Numbered from the stretch's first letter, positions 1 to 8,779 are shown. The stretch is DNA of 64,000 nt from Alphaproteobacteria bacterium (GCA_040220875.1 JAVJVX010000005.1:740039-804038), one strand, 5' to 3'. Notes: generated by a model not told the origin, from the sequence alone. Made by a program: numbers and translations.

Positions 1-959
1 AGTTTCTCGATCTTGATCACCCTGTTGAGCGGCGTGTCATCGGCATAAAGCCCGGCATAGGCTTCCCCGATCAGGCGATGGGGGGCGCGCTCCCAGGCGC
101 GTTCCAGCACGCGGGCGGCGCGTTGCGTGCGGCCGCGCCGGGCGAGAAGATCGGCCGTGCGCAGGACAGCGGCCAGCAGCGTTTCGTCAAGCCGCTCGGC
201 CGCGCGCGCATGGTCGAGCGCCGCGTCCTCGAGCCCGTTGGTCTCGGCCGCGCGGCTTTGCTCGAGGCGCAGGAGCGCGCGCCGGCGCTTGCCGATCTCG
301 GGGGTCACCAGCCGGGCGCGCAGGAGGCGGTCGAGTGTCTCTTCCGCCTCGGCCCAGCGGGCGGTGCGAAGCTGGACATCAAACAGCAATTCGAGCGCCC
401 AGGACGCGCGGGGCTGGGCCCGGGCCGCCTGGCTCACATGGTCGAGCGCGGCGTTCAGATCGCCGGCGCGATAGGCTTCGAGCGCGAGACCGCGATAGCC
501 CAGAAGCCGCGTCTCGGGCGTCTCCAGCATCTCGCCATAAAGCCGGCGGGCGGTTGCGTGGTCACCGCTGACCCGCGCCGCCTCGCCTTCGAGCAGAAGT
601 GTCAGCACGCGGTGGCCGAGATTTTCGGAGACGATCCGCGCCTCTTTCGCCGCCGCCGCGCCATCGCCCGTCGCCACCGCGAGGAGGCCCCGGGCCAGGG
701 CGTTCTGGCCGCGCTCGCGCCGGCGCGCATCGCGCGCCCTGCGCCAGCGCATCGGCGTCGCCGCGATGAAGGACCAGAGCCGGAAGATTATGAGAAACGT
801 CAGGGTGAGAAGGGCCACCCCCAGCACGACGACGCCGATCGAGGTCTCGATGCGCCAGCCCTGCCAGTCAAGCACGACGCGTCCCGGGTGATCGGCCAGC
901 CAGGCCGCCCCGAGCGCGAGGACCGCAAGACCCGCCAGAATGACGACGCCACGGAGCAT
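1..959 (-). CDS. hemY: HemY-like heme biosynthesis protein, partial (C-terminus off the window)
   Basis: I translated this open frame by hand; it runs off the left edge after about 319 residues. The start ATG directly follows the stop codon of the mitofilin-like gene. The N-terminus has two hydrophobic segments, around residues 4-22 and 40-58, followed by an alanine- and arginine-rich helical region that reads as TPR-like repeats. This matches the alphaproteobacterial HemY family, an inner-membrane protein encoded at the end of hem clusters. It is not the protoporphyrinogen oxidase that shares the symbol in Gram-positives. Its biochemical role is unsettled; a scaffolding role in late heme synthesis has been suggested. 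The identification rests on architecture plus the hemC-hemD-mitofilin context. Confidence 0.85.
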   Translation of the reverse strand, partial: MLRGVVILAGLAVLALGAAWLADHPGRVVLDWQGWRIETSIGVVVLGVALLTLTFLIIFRLWSFIAATPMRWRRARDARRRERGQNALARGLLAVATGDGAAAAKEARIVSENLGHRVLTLLLEGEAARVSGDHATARRLYGEMLETPETRLLGYRGLALEAYRAGDLNAALDHVSQAARAQPRASWALELLFDVQLRTARWAEAEETLDRLLRARLVTPEIGKRRRALLRLEQSRAAETNGLEDAALDHARAAERLDETLLAAVLRTADLLARRGRTQRAARVLERAWERAPHRLIGEAYAGLYADDTPLNRVIKIEK

Positions 960-2195
960 CTAGCCGGCCTCGTCCGGCGGCGGGTCGGGGGCGGGGATTT
1001 CATCGGTCAGCCGTTCCAGCGCCAGCCGGTCGAGCCGGTCGAGCAACTCCAAGGCCTGGAGCCGGGCCTCGGCCCGGACGAGCCAGGCCGAGACGGCCGC
1101 GCCCGCTTCCCCCGCGAGATCGCTCGAGAGATTTTTCATCTCCGCGACGGCGCCGGCGAGATCGTCACGCGCGAGTGCTGTTTCCGCCCGCGCGATCCGC
1201 GCGCCCGCATCCTCGCCCGCGACGTCGCCGGTTCGGCGAATGGTGACGAGGCCGCGCAGCCGGGCCACGACACGATCGAGCCATCCCGGTTGCGCCGCTG
1301 CCCCCGCATTCTCGCGGGCGCCGGCCAGCACGGCGGGGGTGAGGCGCTGAAACTCTCGCTCCAGCTCGGCAAGGCCGGCGAGACCGGTCTCGGCCTGGGG
1401 GCGCAGCCGGTCAAGGGCGGCGCGCGCCTCTTCGCCCGCGAGGCGCGTCGCCGTGCGCAGCTCGGCCAGATAATCCCGCCCCGCCAGCAATTGCTGGCGC
1501 AACTGACCAAGCGCCAGCGCCAGTCCCTCATCGCCGAGAGGGGCGCGGGCGCCCATATTCTGCGGCGCGGCCGCGACCCGGGCGGTGAGCGCGGCCACAC
1601 GCTCGCGGAGGCGGGCCAGCTCGCCTTCAAGCTGACGCTTCTGTGCCGCCAGCGCCGCCGATTGCTCGGCCAGAAGCGCGCCGAGTCTGGCCTCCATGGC
1701 CTCGAGCCTTTCCCCACCGGCAGCGTCGCCAAGCGTCTCCTCGATCCGGGCGAGCCGGTCTTCCACCCCGATGAAACGGTCCTCGATATCCATGAGCGCG
1801 CGTTGCACCGCGCTGCGAAACGGCTCGGCATCGCCAGACGGTTCGGCATCGCCAGACGGTTCGACGGGGCTGGGCACCTCGTCGGCCGGGACGTCATCTT
1901 CCAGCGCCAGCGCCTCGGGCGCAGAGGCCGGGGCCTCGGCCGGGGCGCCGTCATCTTCCGCCGCCGGCGTCATCGCCTCGATCCATCCATCCACGACGGG
2001 GCGCCAGTGTTCCAGCGTCACGGCACCCAGCGCAATGACGACGCCGAGCGACAGAAGCCACGCCAGGCGCCTCATCATGCGGCGAAAGGGGCGCGTCGGC
2101 TTGTTCGCGGACTCGCGCGCCGCCGGGCTCGCATCGTCGCCGTCCGTCCCGCCTGCATCGCGATCGATTTCGGGATCGTCTGTCATGCCGCTCAA
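960..2195 (-). CDS. mitofilin/COG4223-like membrane protein of the hem cluster
   Basis: The protein is 411 residues with a polar N-terminus of about 40 residues. One transmembrane segment follows (about residues 44-62), then an acidic alanine/proline linker and a long predicted coiled coil (about 130-290). This is the layout of the mitofilin-like protein found between hemD and hemY in alphaproteobacteria, thought to be related to mitochondrial Mic60; its role there is not proven. The listed start is TTG, with a GGAAGGA motif four bases upstream; an ATG three codons further in (2186) is the alternative. The linker contains an exact 18-base duplication encoding a repeated EPSGDA unit. Its stop abuts the hemY start, so the two genes are probably co-transcribed and translationally coupled. 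Confidence 0.8.
   Translation of the reverse strand: MSGMTDDPEIDRDAGGTDGDDASPAARESANKPTRPFRRMMRRLAWLLSLGVVIALGAVTLEHWRPVVDGWIEAMTPAAEDDGAPAEAPASAPEALALEDDVPADEVPSPVEPSGDAEPSGDAEPFRSAVQRALMDIEDRFIGVEDRLARIEETLGDAAGGERLEAMEARLGALLAEQSAALAAQKRQLEGELARLRERVAALTARVAAAPQNMGARAPLGDEGLALALGQLRQQLLAGRDYLAELRTATRLAGEEARAALDRLRPQAETGLAGLAELEREFQRLTPAVLAGARENAGAAAQPGWLDRVVARLRGLVTIRRTGDVAGEDAGARIARAETALARDDLAGAVAEMKNLSSDLAGEAGAAVSAWLVRAEARLQALELLDRLDRLALERLTDEIPAPDPPPDEAG
1822..1857 (+). repeat. 18-base tandem duplication inside the mitofilin-like gene
   Basis: Two units of 18 bases (1822-1839 and 1840-1857) differ at one base, and the start of a third unit follows. In the minus-strand gene they encode a repeated EPSGDA in the linker after the membrane segment. 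The unit length keeps the frame. Confidence 0.85.
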
Positions 2196-2246
2196 TATAT
2201 CCTTCCCGACGCTGTCTGTCCCGATGGCCGTAGGGCCGCCTGGCGT

Positions 2247-2987
2247 TCAGGCGTGGAACCTGTTGGCGAGCCGGGCCGCCTCGGTGAGGAGGCTATCCTG
2301 ATCGGGCTTGTCGGCGATCACAACCGCCCGCCACGGCAGGATGCTGATTTTTTTCGCCACCGCCGGGCTCAGGCAGAGCGCGACCGTCTCGGCGCAATCG
2401 GGGCCGATCTCGTCCCGGTTGGCGAGGCGGACGAAAGTCTCCCCGGTTCGCGGCGAAAAGAACAGCGCCAGCGCCACGGCGCGAGCGCGAAAGAGGGCGC
2501 GAGCCGCTTCCGAGAGACGGCGCGCCGGTTCGGCCCGGTAGAGCGCGACACGTTTTGCGTCGAAGCCCTCGCCCGCCAGGCGGCCCGCGAGATCCCCGGC
2601 AGCATTCGCGCCCGAAACATGCAGGACCGGGCCCGCCGCGGGGTCGAGATTTTGGACCAGGCACCGGGCGAGCGCGGCCACGTCGCCCGCGGCCGAGGTG
2701 ACATGGCGAAACCCGGCCGCGCGCGCGGCGCGGGCGCTTGCGTCGCCGACGGTGAACACCGGCACGTGCCAAAGATCGAGATGGGCGCGGCGGGCGAGCG
2801 CGCGCACCCCGTTCGTGCTGGTGACGGCGATGGCCTGCAGATCATCGGGCGGGCGCAGCGGCGTGTGCAGGTCCTCGATCCCGAGCAGCGGTTCGACGAC
2901 CGGGCGGTACCCCTGGCTCTGGAGCGCATGGGCGAGCGGTTCGGCGTCCTCCCAGGGGCGGGTGACAAGGGCAATGGGGCGCGCCAT
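2247..2987 (-). CDS. hemD: uroporphyrinogen-III synthase
   Basis: The enzyme cyclises hydroxymethylbilane to uroporphyrinogen III, inverting ring D, in the cytoplasm. The product is 246 residues, normal for HemD. The N-terminus ALVTRPWEDAEPLA, the TSTNGVRAL segment near residue 60 and the FFSPRTGETF segment near 175 fit the two-domain HemD fold. HemD sequences are poorly conserved, so the position directly after hemC is strong supporting evidence. The ATG at 2987 was chosen because it lies four bases past the hemC stop; the frame stays open upstream but would run into hemC. It sits in the hemC-hemD-mitofilin-hemY minus-strand operon. Confidence 0.9.
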   Translation of the reverse strand: MARPIALVTRPWEDAEPLAHALQSQGYRPVVEPLLGIEDLHTPLRPPDDLQAIAVTSTNGVRALARRAHLDLWHVPVFTVGDASARAARAAGFRHVTSAAGDVAALARCLVQNLDPAAGPVLHVSGANAAGDLAGRLAGEGFDAKRVALYRAEPARRLSEAARALFRARAVALALFFSPRTGETFVRLANRDEIGPDCAETVALCLSPAVAKKISILPWRAVVIADKPDQDSLLTEAARLANRFHA

Positions 2988-2991
2988 GGGC

Positions 2992-4008
2992 TTATGTCCC
3001 GGACCCGCCCGATTCGCCCGGACCGTCGACCGACTCTGCGGCCAGAAGCCGGGCCATGAAGCCGGGCCCGGCGCGGTCGCGCAACAGCTCGCCGAGGCGG
3101 CGGCCAAGGCTCTGCGCCTCATGGCGCGGGCCCGTGGCCTCGGCGCGATGAACCTCCGAGCCGTCCGGCAGGGCGACGAGGCCTTCGAGATGAATGTCCG
3201 CCCCGCGCAGGCGGGCCAGCCCCGCGATAGGTGTCCGGCACGAGCCGTCGAGCACCGCCAGCATCGCGCGCTCGGCCGTGACCGGATCGGCGCTGTCGGG
3301 ATCGTCGAGGGCCGCGAGAATTCGGATGACCACCGGATCGTCGGCCCGGCAGGTGAGGGCTATCGCGCCCTGGGCCACGGCGGGCAGCATCTCGTCGGTC
3401 TCGAGCACCGCATCCGCCTCGCCCGCCAGTTCGAGCCGGTTGAGCCCGGCAAGGGCGAGCAGGGTGGCATCGATCTCGCGCGCGGCGAGCTTGCGCAGCC
3501 GGGTCTGGACGTTGCCGCGCAGGCTCACGACCCGGAGATCAGGGCGCAAGGCCCGTACCTGCGCGGCCCGGCGCAGCGAGGCCGTGCCCAGGACCGCGCC
3601 CGGGGGCAGATCGGCGAGGCGCGTGATGCCGCGCGCGAACAGCGCGTCGCGCGGATCCTCGCGCGGCAGGACGGCGGCGATGACGAGGCCATCGGGCAAA
3701 CGGGTGGCGAGGTCCTTCATGGAATGGACGCCCACCTCGACCTCACCCGCGAGCTGGGCCGCGTCGATCTCCTTGGTAAAGAGACCCTTGCCGCCGATAT
3801 CGCGAAGCGGACCCGAGACTTCCCGGTCACCCGTCGTCTGGAGCGTGCGAATTCGGGTCCGGATCGGCGTGCCGGATTCCCGGCCGAGGGCGGCCAGGCG
3901 CCGGGCCACCTGATGGGCCTGGGCCAGGGCGAGCGGACTGCCGCGCGTGCCGAGCGTCAGGCTGAAACCTGCGGGGCCGGGCGGGGCGGGTATTTTTTTG
4001 CCGGACAT
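2992..4008 (-). CDS. hemC: hydroxymethylbilane synthase (porphobilinogen deaminase)
   Basis: This enzyme joins four porphobilinogen units into hydroxymethylbilane. The 338-residue product shows the LGTRGSPLALAQ motif at 19-30 and HSMKD with the catalytic aspartate near D99. SLRGNVQTRLRKL follows at about 162-174, and DGSCRTPIA has the dipyrromethane-cofactor cysteine at C257. The start at 4008 gives a short N-terminal extension; a longer open frame to 4113 would run up to the divergent tsaD start and is less likely. It is the first gene of the minus-strand heme operon. The 103-base gap to tsaD must hold divergent promoters, but no convincing -35/-10 pair was seen. Confidence 0.96.
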   Translation of the reverse strand: MSGKKIPAPPGPAGFSLTLGTRGSPLALAQAHQVARRLAALGRESGTPIRTRIRTLQTTGDREVSGPLRDIGGKGLFTKEIDAAQLAGEVEVGVHSMKDLATRLPDGLVIAAVLPREDPRDALFARGITRLADLPPGAVLGTASLRRAAQVRALRPDLRVVSLRGNVQTRLRKLAAREIDATLLALAGLNRLELAGEADAVLETDEMLPAVAQGAIALTCRADDPVVIRILAALDDPDSADPVTAERAMLAVLDGSCRTPIAGLARLRGADIHLEGLVALPDGSEVHRAEATGPRHEAQSLGRRLGELLRDRAGPGFMARLLAAESVDGPGESGGSGT

Positions 4009-4111
4009 GGTAGGTAAATGTCTAGCGCGTTGCGCGCGGCGGCGAAAGCCGGGACCGCGGTGGCGGGCCAGAGGAAGGCGGGGCCGGCACGGCACATCAC
4101 GGCGCGCGCGC

Positions 4112-5218
4112 ATGACAGAGGCGGGATTTCAGAACGTGATTTTTCTCGGCATCGAGACGAGTTGCGACGAAACGGCGGCGGCGGTGGTCCGGGCGGAGAT
4201 CGGTGGCGACCACACCATCGCCGAGCGGGCCGTATTGGGCGAACTGACCCTGAGCCAGTTGGCCGACCACCGCCCTTATGGCGGCGTGGTGCCCGAGATC
4301 GCCGCCCGCGCCCATCTGGTTCATCTTCAGAACCTGGTGCGCCGAACGATGGACGAGGCCAGGCTCGGCTTCGCCGATCTCGATGGCGTCGCCGCCACCT
4401 CGGGGCCGGGACTGGTGGGCGGGCTCATGGTCGGGCTTACCCTGGCCAAGGGCGTGGCGCTCGCGGCCGGCCGTCCCTGTCTCGCCATCAACCATCTCGA
4501 GGCGCACGCCCTGTCGGCCCGGCTGACGGAACGCGAGCTCGATTTTCCCTATCTGCTCCTGCTGGTCTCGGGCGGGCATTGCCAGATCCTGCTGGTCTCG
4601 GGCGTGGGGTCGTATCGTGTACTCGGCACCACGATCGACGATGCGGTGGGCGAGGCCTTCGACAAGGTGGCCAAGATGATGGGTCTCTCGTATCCGGGCG
4701 GTCCCGAAATCGAGCTCCGCGCGCTCAAGGGGCGGCGCCAGGCTTTCGATCTGCCGCGGCCGATGCTGGGCCGGGACGGCGCGGATTTTTCCTTCGCCGG
4801 GCTCAAGACCGCCGTGCGTCTGGCCCTGGTGCGGCGCAAGGCGGCGGGCGGCGTCACCGACGATGACATCGCGGATATGGCGGCCTCGTTCCAATCGGCC
4901 GTCGGAGACGTGCTGGGCGACCGTGTCGCGAACGCCATCCGGGCCGTGCGCGACGGCGAGCCCGCGGCCGTAGGGCTCCGCCATCTCGTCGTCGCGGGCG
5001 GCGTGGCGGCCAACGGCTTCCTGCGCAGCCGGCTTGCCGACTGCGCCGCCGCCGCCGGTCTCACCCTTCTGGCGCCGCCCCTGCGCTACTGCACCGATAA
5101 TGGGGCGATGATCGCCTGGGCGGGGATCGAACGCTTCATGCTCGGCGCCAGGGGCGACCCCGCGGCGCCGGTCCGCCCGCGCTGGCCCCTGGCCGAGATG
5201 ACGGCGCCGGCCGCATGA
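4112..5218 (+). CDS. tsaD: tRNA N6-threonylcarbamoyladenosine transferase subunit TsaD
   Basis: TsaD transfers the threonylcarbamoyl group to A37 of ANN-decoding tRNAs, working with TsaB and TsaE (not encoded here). The 368-residue protein starts with a LGIETSCDETAAAVV ASKHA-fold signature. It carries the metal-binding pair H128/H132 in NHLEAHAL, VAGGVAANGFLR near residue 293, and a C-terminal CTDNGAMIAWAG with the third metal ligand. The start at 4112 removes a 55-codon upstream extension overlapping hemC that is not family-like. The stop overlaps the gpsA start as ATGA. The order tsaD-gpsA is common in alphaproteobacteria. Confidence 0.97.
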   Translation: MTEAGFQNVIFLGIETSCDETAAAVVRAEIGGDHTIAERAVLGELTLSQLADHRPYGGVVPEIAARAHLVHLQNLVRRTMDEARLGFADLDGVAATSGPGLVGGLMVGLTLAKGVALAAGRPCLAINHLEAHALSARLTERELDFPYLLLLVSGGHCQILLVSGVGSYRVLGTTIDDAVGEAFDKVAKMMGLSYPGGPEIELRALKGRRQAFDLPRPMLGRDGADFSFAGLKTAVRLALVRRKAAGGVTDDDIADMAASFQSAVGDVLGDRVANAIRAVRDGEPAAVGLRHLVVAGGVAANGFLRSRLADCAAAAGLTLLAPPLRYCTDNGAMIAWAGIERFMLGARGDPAAPVRPRWPLAEMTAPAA

Positions 5219-6234
5219 GCGCCGTCACGTCGCCGCTCGCCGTCATCGGCGCCGGTGCCTGGGGCACGGCGCTCGCCCAGACATTCGCGCGAACCGGCCA
5301 TGAGGTCCGGCTCTGGGCGCGCGAGACTGAAGTGGTGGCGAGCATCGCGCGCGACCGCGAAAATCCGCTCTACCTGCCCGGGCAGACGCTCGCTGAAACC
5401 ATCCGGGCGAGCACCGATCTCGACGCGTCGCTGACCGGGGCCGATCTCGTCTTTCTCGTTATCCCGGCGCAATTCCTGCGCGAGACACTCGCCAAGGCGA
5501 TCCCTTTCCTGAAGGACGGCGCAACGCTCATCATCTGCGCGAAGGGAATAGAAAAATCCTCGGGCGCACTGATGAGTGAAGTGGTCGGCGAGGTTGCGCC
5601 CGGTCGCGCCTTCGCCGTCATGTCGGGACCCACCTTCGCCGACGAGGTGGCGTGCGGGCTGCCCACGGCCGTGACGCTGGCGGCCGATGACCCGACGCTG
5701 GGTCACGGGTTGATCGAGCGTTTCGGCAGCCGGGCGCTGCGCCCCTATTACTGGCCCGACGTGATCGGCGCCGAGATCGGCGGCGCGATCAAGAATGTGT
5801 TCGCCATCGCCTCGGGCATTGTCATGGGCAAGGCACTTGGCGAGAATGCGCGCGCCGCGCTTCTGACGCGCGGGCTGGCTGAAATGCGCCGCCTCACGCT
5901 TGCGAAAGGCGGGCGGGCGGAAACCGTGATGGGGCTGTCGGGGCTGGGCGATCTTTCGCTCACCTGCAACAGCTCCCGTTCACGCAACACGTCCCTCGGC
6001 ATCGAGATCGGCCGGGGCCGGCAGGTGGCCGATGTGCTGGGCGAACGGCGCGCCGTGACAGAAGGTGTCGACACCTCGGCCGCGGTGGTCGATCTGGCGG
6101 CGCGGCTGGGCGTCGAGATGCCCATCGCGACAAGCGTGGATGCGGTCGTCAACCGTGGGGCCGATGTCGATGATGCGATCGAGGCGCTGCTGGCCCGGCC
6201 GTTTCGCGAGGAATTCGACCGCGACAGCTTCTAA
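5215..6234 (+). CDS. gpsA: glycerol-3-phosphate dehydrogenase [NAD(P)+]
   Basis: The enzyme reduces dihydroxyacetone phosphate to sn-glycerol-3-phosphate for phospholipid synthesis. The 339-residue product has the nucleotide-binding GAGAWG loop at residues 12-17, the MSGPTFADEVA substrate-binding segment and the catalytic lysine K193 in AIKNVFAIASG. The C-terminal helical domain has VMGLSGLGDLSLTCNS. Its ATG lies inside the tsaD stop (four-base overlap), so translation is probably coupled. The length is normal. Confidence 0.97.
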   Translation: MSAVTSPLAVIGAGAWGTALAQTFARTGHEVRLWARETEVVASIARDRENPLYLPGQTLAETIRASTDLDASLTGADLVFLVIPAQFLRETLAKAIPFLKDGATLIICAKGIEKSSGALMSEVVGEVAPGRAFAVMSGPTFADEVACGLPTAVTLAADDPTLGHGLIERFGSRALRPYYWPDVIGAEIGGAIKNVFAIASGIVMGKALGENARAALLTRGLAEMRRLTLAKGGRAETVMGLSGLGDLSLTCNSSRSRNTSLGIEIGRGRQVADVLGERRAVTEGVDTSAAVVDLAARLGVEMPIATSVDAVVNRGADVDDAIEALLARPFREEFDRDSF

Positions 6235-6238
6235 GGAC

Positions 6239-6676
6239 ATGGCCGTTTCAGGGAGACTTTCCATCGCTTACTGGATCATGAAATCAGAGCCCGAGACCTA
6301 CGCCTGGGCGGAGATGGTCAGGGACAAGCGCACCCATTGGGACGGGGTGCGCAATTACCAGGCCTCGAACAACATGAAGGCGATGAAGAAGGGCGACCGC
6401 GCCTTCTTTTATCATTCGGGCAAGGAGCGGCGCATCGTGGGCGTCGTCGAGGTGGTCAGGGAATACTACCCGGATCACACGGACGAGTCGGGCCGTTTCG
6501 GCATGGTCGATGTGAAGGCGCTCATGGCGCTCGATACACCCGTGGCGCTCTCCGACATCAAGGCGGATGAGAAGCTTGGCGGTATTGCGCTGGTGCGCCA
6601 GTCACGCCTCTCGGTCTCGCCCCTCGACGCGCGAAGCTGGAAGCGGATCTGCAGGATGGGCGGTATCGACGCCTGA
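6239..6676 (+). CDS. EVE domain protein
   Basis: The 145-residue product is a single EVE (DUF55) domain, a PUA-like fold related to YTH domains that binds modified bases in nucleic acids. The opening YWIMKSEPETYAW, the following THWDGVRNYQASNNM and the FFYHSGKERRIVGVVEV strand pair are family hallmarks. The start is uncertain. ATG 6239 lies four bases after the gpsA stop with a weak, very close AAGGA. An AGGGAGA motif sits six bases before an in-frame ATC at the point where family members usually begin, and the next ATG (6278) would remove the family N-terminus. It is third in the tsaD-gpsA operon. Its ligand cannot be told from sequence. Confidence 0.88.
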   Translation: MAVSGRLSIAYWIMKSEPETYAWAEMVRDKRTHWDGVRNYQASNNMKAMKKGDRAFFYHSGKERRIVGVVEVVREYYPDHTDESGRFGMVDVKALMALDTPVALSDIKADEKLGGIALVRQSRLSVSPLDARSWKRICRMGGIDA

Positions 6677-6691
6677 TCCCCGGTTGACGAA

Positions 6692-7054
6692 ATGACCCAA
6701 TCGATCCGCCTTGCCAGTCTCGACGAACTGCCGGCCGCAGGTGCGAAGGGGTTTCGCATCGATCGGGGTGACCCGGGTGACGGAGACACGCACCGCCTCA
6801 TCGTCTATCGCAACGGCCCGGAGATTTATGTCTACCAAAACAGCTGCCCCCACACGGGCGGCCCGCTGGACTGGGTGCCGGACCGGTTTCTCGATATCGA
6901 CAAGCGGCACTTTCTGTGTGCCACCCATGGTGCGCTGTTTCGGCTTGCGGACGGGCACTGCGTTCATGGTCCCTGCCGCGGCGACAGTCTCACGCCGGTC
7001 GCCCATGAAATCCGTGACGGCGCGATCTGGGTCGCGCCGCCGGAACCGGATTGA
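6692..7054 (+). CDS. small Rieske [2Fe-2S] protein
   Basis: The 120-residue protein is a single Rieske domain. It has ligands CPH near residue 52 and CATH near residue 77, giving the two-Cys/two-His pattern that binds one [2Fe-2S] cluster. There is no signal peptide or membrane segment, so it is probably a soluble cytoplasmic electron carrier or regulatory subunit. It sits 15 bases after the EVE gene and is likely the last gene of the tsaD-gpsA-EVE operon. A partner oxygenase is not adjacent; the oxygenase in this window is about 28 kb away. Related small ferredoxins act with ring-hydroxylating oxygenases or NirD-type reductases, but the partner here is unknown. Confidence 0.88.
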   Translation: MTQSIRLASLDELPAAGAKGFRIDRGDPGDGDTHRLIVYRNGPEIYVYQNSCPHTGGPLDWVPDRFLDIDKRHFLCATHGALFRLADGHCVHGPCRGDSLTPVAHEIRDGAIWVAPPEPD

Positions 7055-7069
7055 CACGGGAGAAGAAAC

Positions 7070-7106
7070 GGCGGCCGGCAGGATTTGGGGGATCCCGCCG
7101 GCCGCC
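7070..7106. terminator. inverted repeat between convergent genes
   Basis: A perfect ten-base inverted repeat (7070-7079 with 7097-7106) encloses a further GGAT/ATCC pairing. It lies exactly between the 3' ends of the Rieske gene and the chemoreceptor gene. It has no T-tract on either strand, so it may terminate in both directions weakly or protect mRNA ends. Confidence 0.5.
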
Positions 7107-7123
7107 GGCGTCGGGACGCCCGC

Positions 7124-8779
7124 CTAGAGCGCCCGGACTTCCTGAAGGAAGGACTGGACGGCCTGCTTCAGAGTTTCGGAATCCCGTGACAGCCCGGAAG
7201 CGGCCTCGAGGACCTGTCCGGCTGCGTTGCCGGTTTCGCTGGCGGCCTGATTGACGCCGCCGATATTGCTGGAGACTTCCTGCGTCCCACTCGAGGCCTG
7301 CTGGACATTCTGCGCGATCTCGTTCGTGGCCGCGCCCTGTTGTTCGACGGCCGACGCGATCGACGTGGTGACTTCACTGATCTTGGAGATGATCTCGTCG
7401 ATCCCCTTGATCGCCGTGACGGCGGTCGTGGTCGCACTTTGGATATTGCCGATCTGCTGGCTGATCTCCTCGGTTGCCTGAGCCGTCTGGTTGGCGAGGC
7501 TCTTGACTTCGCTCGCGACGACGGCGAACCCCTTGCCGGCTTCGCCGGCGCGAGCCGCTTCGATGGTCGCGTTGAGGGCCAGGAGATTTGTCTGGCTGGC
7601 AATGTCATTGATGAGATCGACGACCTCGCCGATTTTCTGGGCGGCCTCGGCAAGCCCCTCGACCTCGGTATTGGTGCGCCGCGCCTCCTCGACGGCGGTG
7701 GCGGAAATTTTCGTCGATTCCGCGACCTGGCGGCTGATTTCATTGATTGAATTTGAAAGTTGCTCCGCAGCGGCCGCGACGGTCTGGACATTGGCGGCCG
7801 CCTCCTCGGAAGCGGCGGCGACCGCGCTTGCCTGACGGGTCGTCTCTTCTGCCGTGGTCGACATACTCTCGGCCGTGGCCTGCATTTCGGTCGATGCGGA
7901 CGAAACAGCTTCCACGACGGCCGAGACGTTCGTCTCGAAATTATTGGCCAGTTCCATCTGTTTGGTGACCCTGGACCAGGTCAGCATTGGCCCCTCGTAG
8001 TTTCCTTGCTTGTCGTACATGGCCGAGACCTTGAGATCGAGCCATTCATTGCCAAGCTGGATCTTCGCCTGATGGGGCAGGTTCGCCGGATCGGCCAGGA
8101 GCTTGCGCTGATGTTCCGGGTGTTTATGGAAAATGTCGATCGACTGGCCCATCAGCTCGGTCGCCTTGCACGGCAGGAGATGCTCGAGCTCGGCCAGCGT
8201 GTCCAGGCTGGTCTTGTTCGCGTAGTTGATTTTGAAATTGGTTTTTTCGCAGGTCAGCACGTTGATGGGCATTTGATCGACCATGTTGGCCAATCGCGCG
8301 GCCGCCTCGTCGAGTTTTACTTTTTCAGTGATGATGCTCCAGGTCAGCATCGGGCCGATGTAATTCCCGCCCCGATCAGTCATCGCCGTAACGAGCAGAT
8401 CGAGAAATTCGTCGCCCAACTGAATGATCGCCTGGTGGGGCAGGTTGGCCGGGTCGCGCAGGAGCTTGCGCTGGTGCTCCGGGTGTTTGTGGAAAATGTC
8501 GATCGACTGGCCGACGATCTCGCTGCCCTTGCAGGGCAGCAGGTCCTCGAGTGATTCGAGGGTTCGAAGGCTGGTCTGGTTGGCGAAGGTGATGGTGAAA
8601 TCCTTGAGATCGCAGGTCAGGACGTTCACCGGCATGCTGTCGATCACCTGGCGCAGCCGTTCGAGCTCACCCGCCACAGAATCGGTCGCTGGCGCCTCCC
8701 CGGCCCCCTCGGAAATCAGGGCAACGTCACTCTGGTCAGTCTCCCGGCCCAGGCTGGCCCGGCTCTTAAACTTCAGCAT
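7124..8779 (-). CDS. soluble methyl-accepting chemotaxis protein with two tandem PAS domains
   Basis: The 551-residue receptor has no signal peptide or membrane segment. Two very similar PAS units (about residues 41-155 and 162-275) share the GQSIDIFHKHPEHQRKLL and GPMLTWS segments; each has LPCK and a TC(D/E) cysteine. The signalling domain (about 285-551) contains the classic hairpin tip DIASQTNLLALNATIEAAR and the following AGEAGKGFAVVASEVKSLA. It should signal to CheA/CheW from the cytoplasm, sensing an internal cue such as redox or energy state; the cue is inference. There is no C-terminal CheR-binding pentapeptide. The ribosome site AGAGGAAG precedes the ATG. No other chemotaxis gene is nearby. 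Confidence 0.95.
   Translation of the reverse strand: MLKFKSRASLGRETDQSDVALISEGAGEAPATDSVAGELERLRQVIDSMPVNVLTCDLKDFTITFANQTSLRTLESLEDLLPCKGSEIVGQSIDIFHKHPEHQRKLLRDPANLPHQAIIQLGDEFLDLLVTAMTDRGGNYIGPMLTWSIITEKVKLDEAAARLANMVDQMPINVLTCEKTNFKINYANKTSLDTLAELEHLLPCKATELMGQSIDIFHKHPEHQRKLLADPANLPHQAKIQLGNEWLDLKVSAMYDKQGNYEGPMLTWSRVTKQMELANNFETNVSAVVEAVSSASTEMQATAESMSTTAEETTRQASAVAAASEEAAANVQTVAAAAEQLSNSINEISRQVAESTKISATAVEEARRTNTEVEGLAEAAQKIGEVVDLINDIASQTNLLALNATIEAARAGEAGKGFAVVASEVKSLANQTAQATEEISQQIGNIQSATTTAVTAIKGIDEIISKISEVTTSIASAVEQQGAATNEIAQNVQQASSGTQEVSSNIGGVNQAASETGNAAGQVLEAASGLSRDSETLKQAVQSFLQEVRAL

Noticed and set aside
78..3059. 993-codon plus-strand frame across the heme cluster
   Set aside because: It runs antisense to hemY, the mitofilin-like gene and hemD, is extremely Arg/Gly/Ala-rich and has no domain signature; it is a GC-driven shadow.
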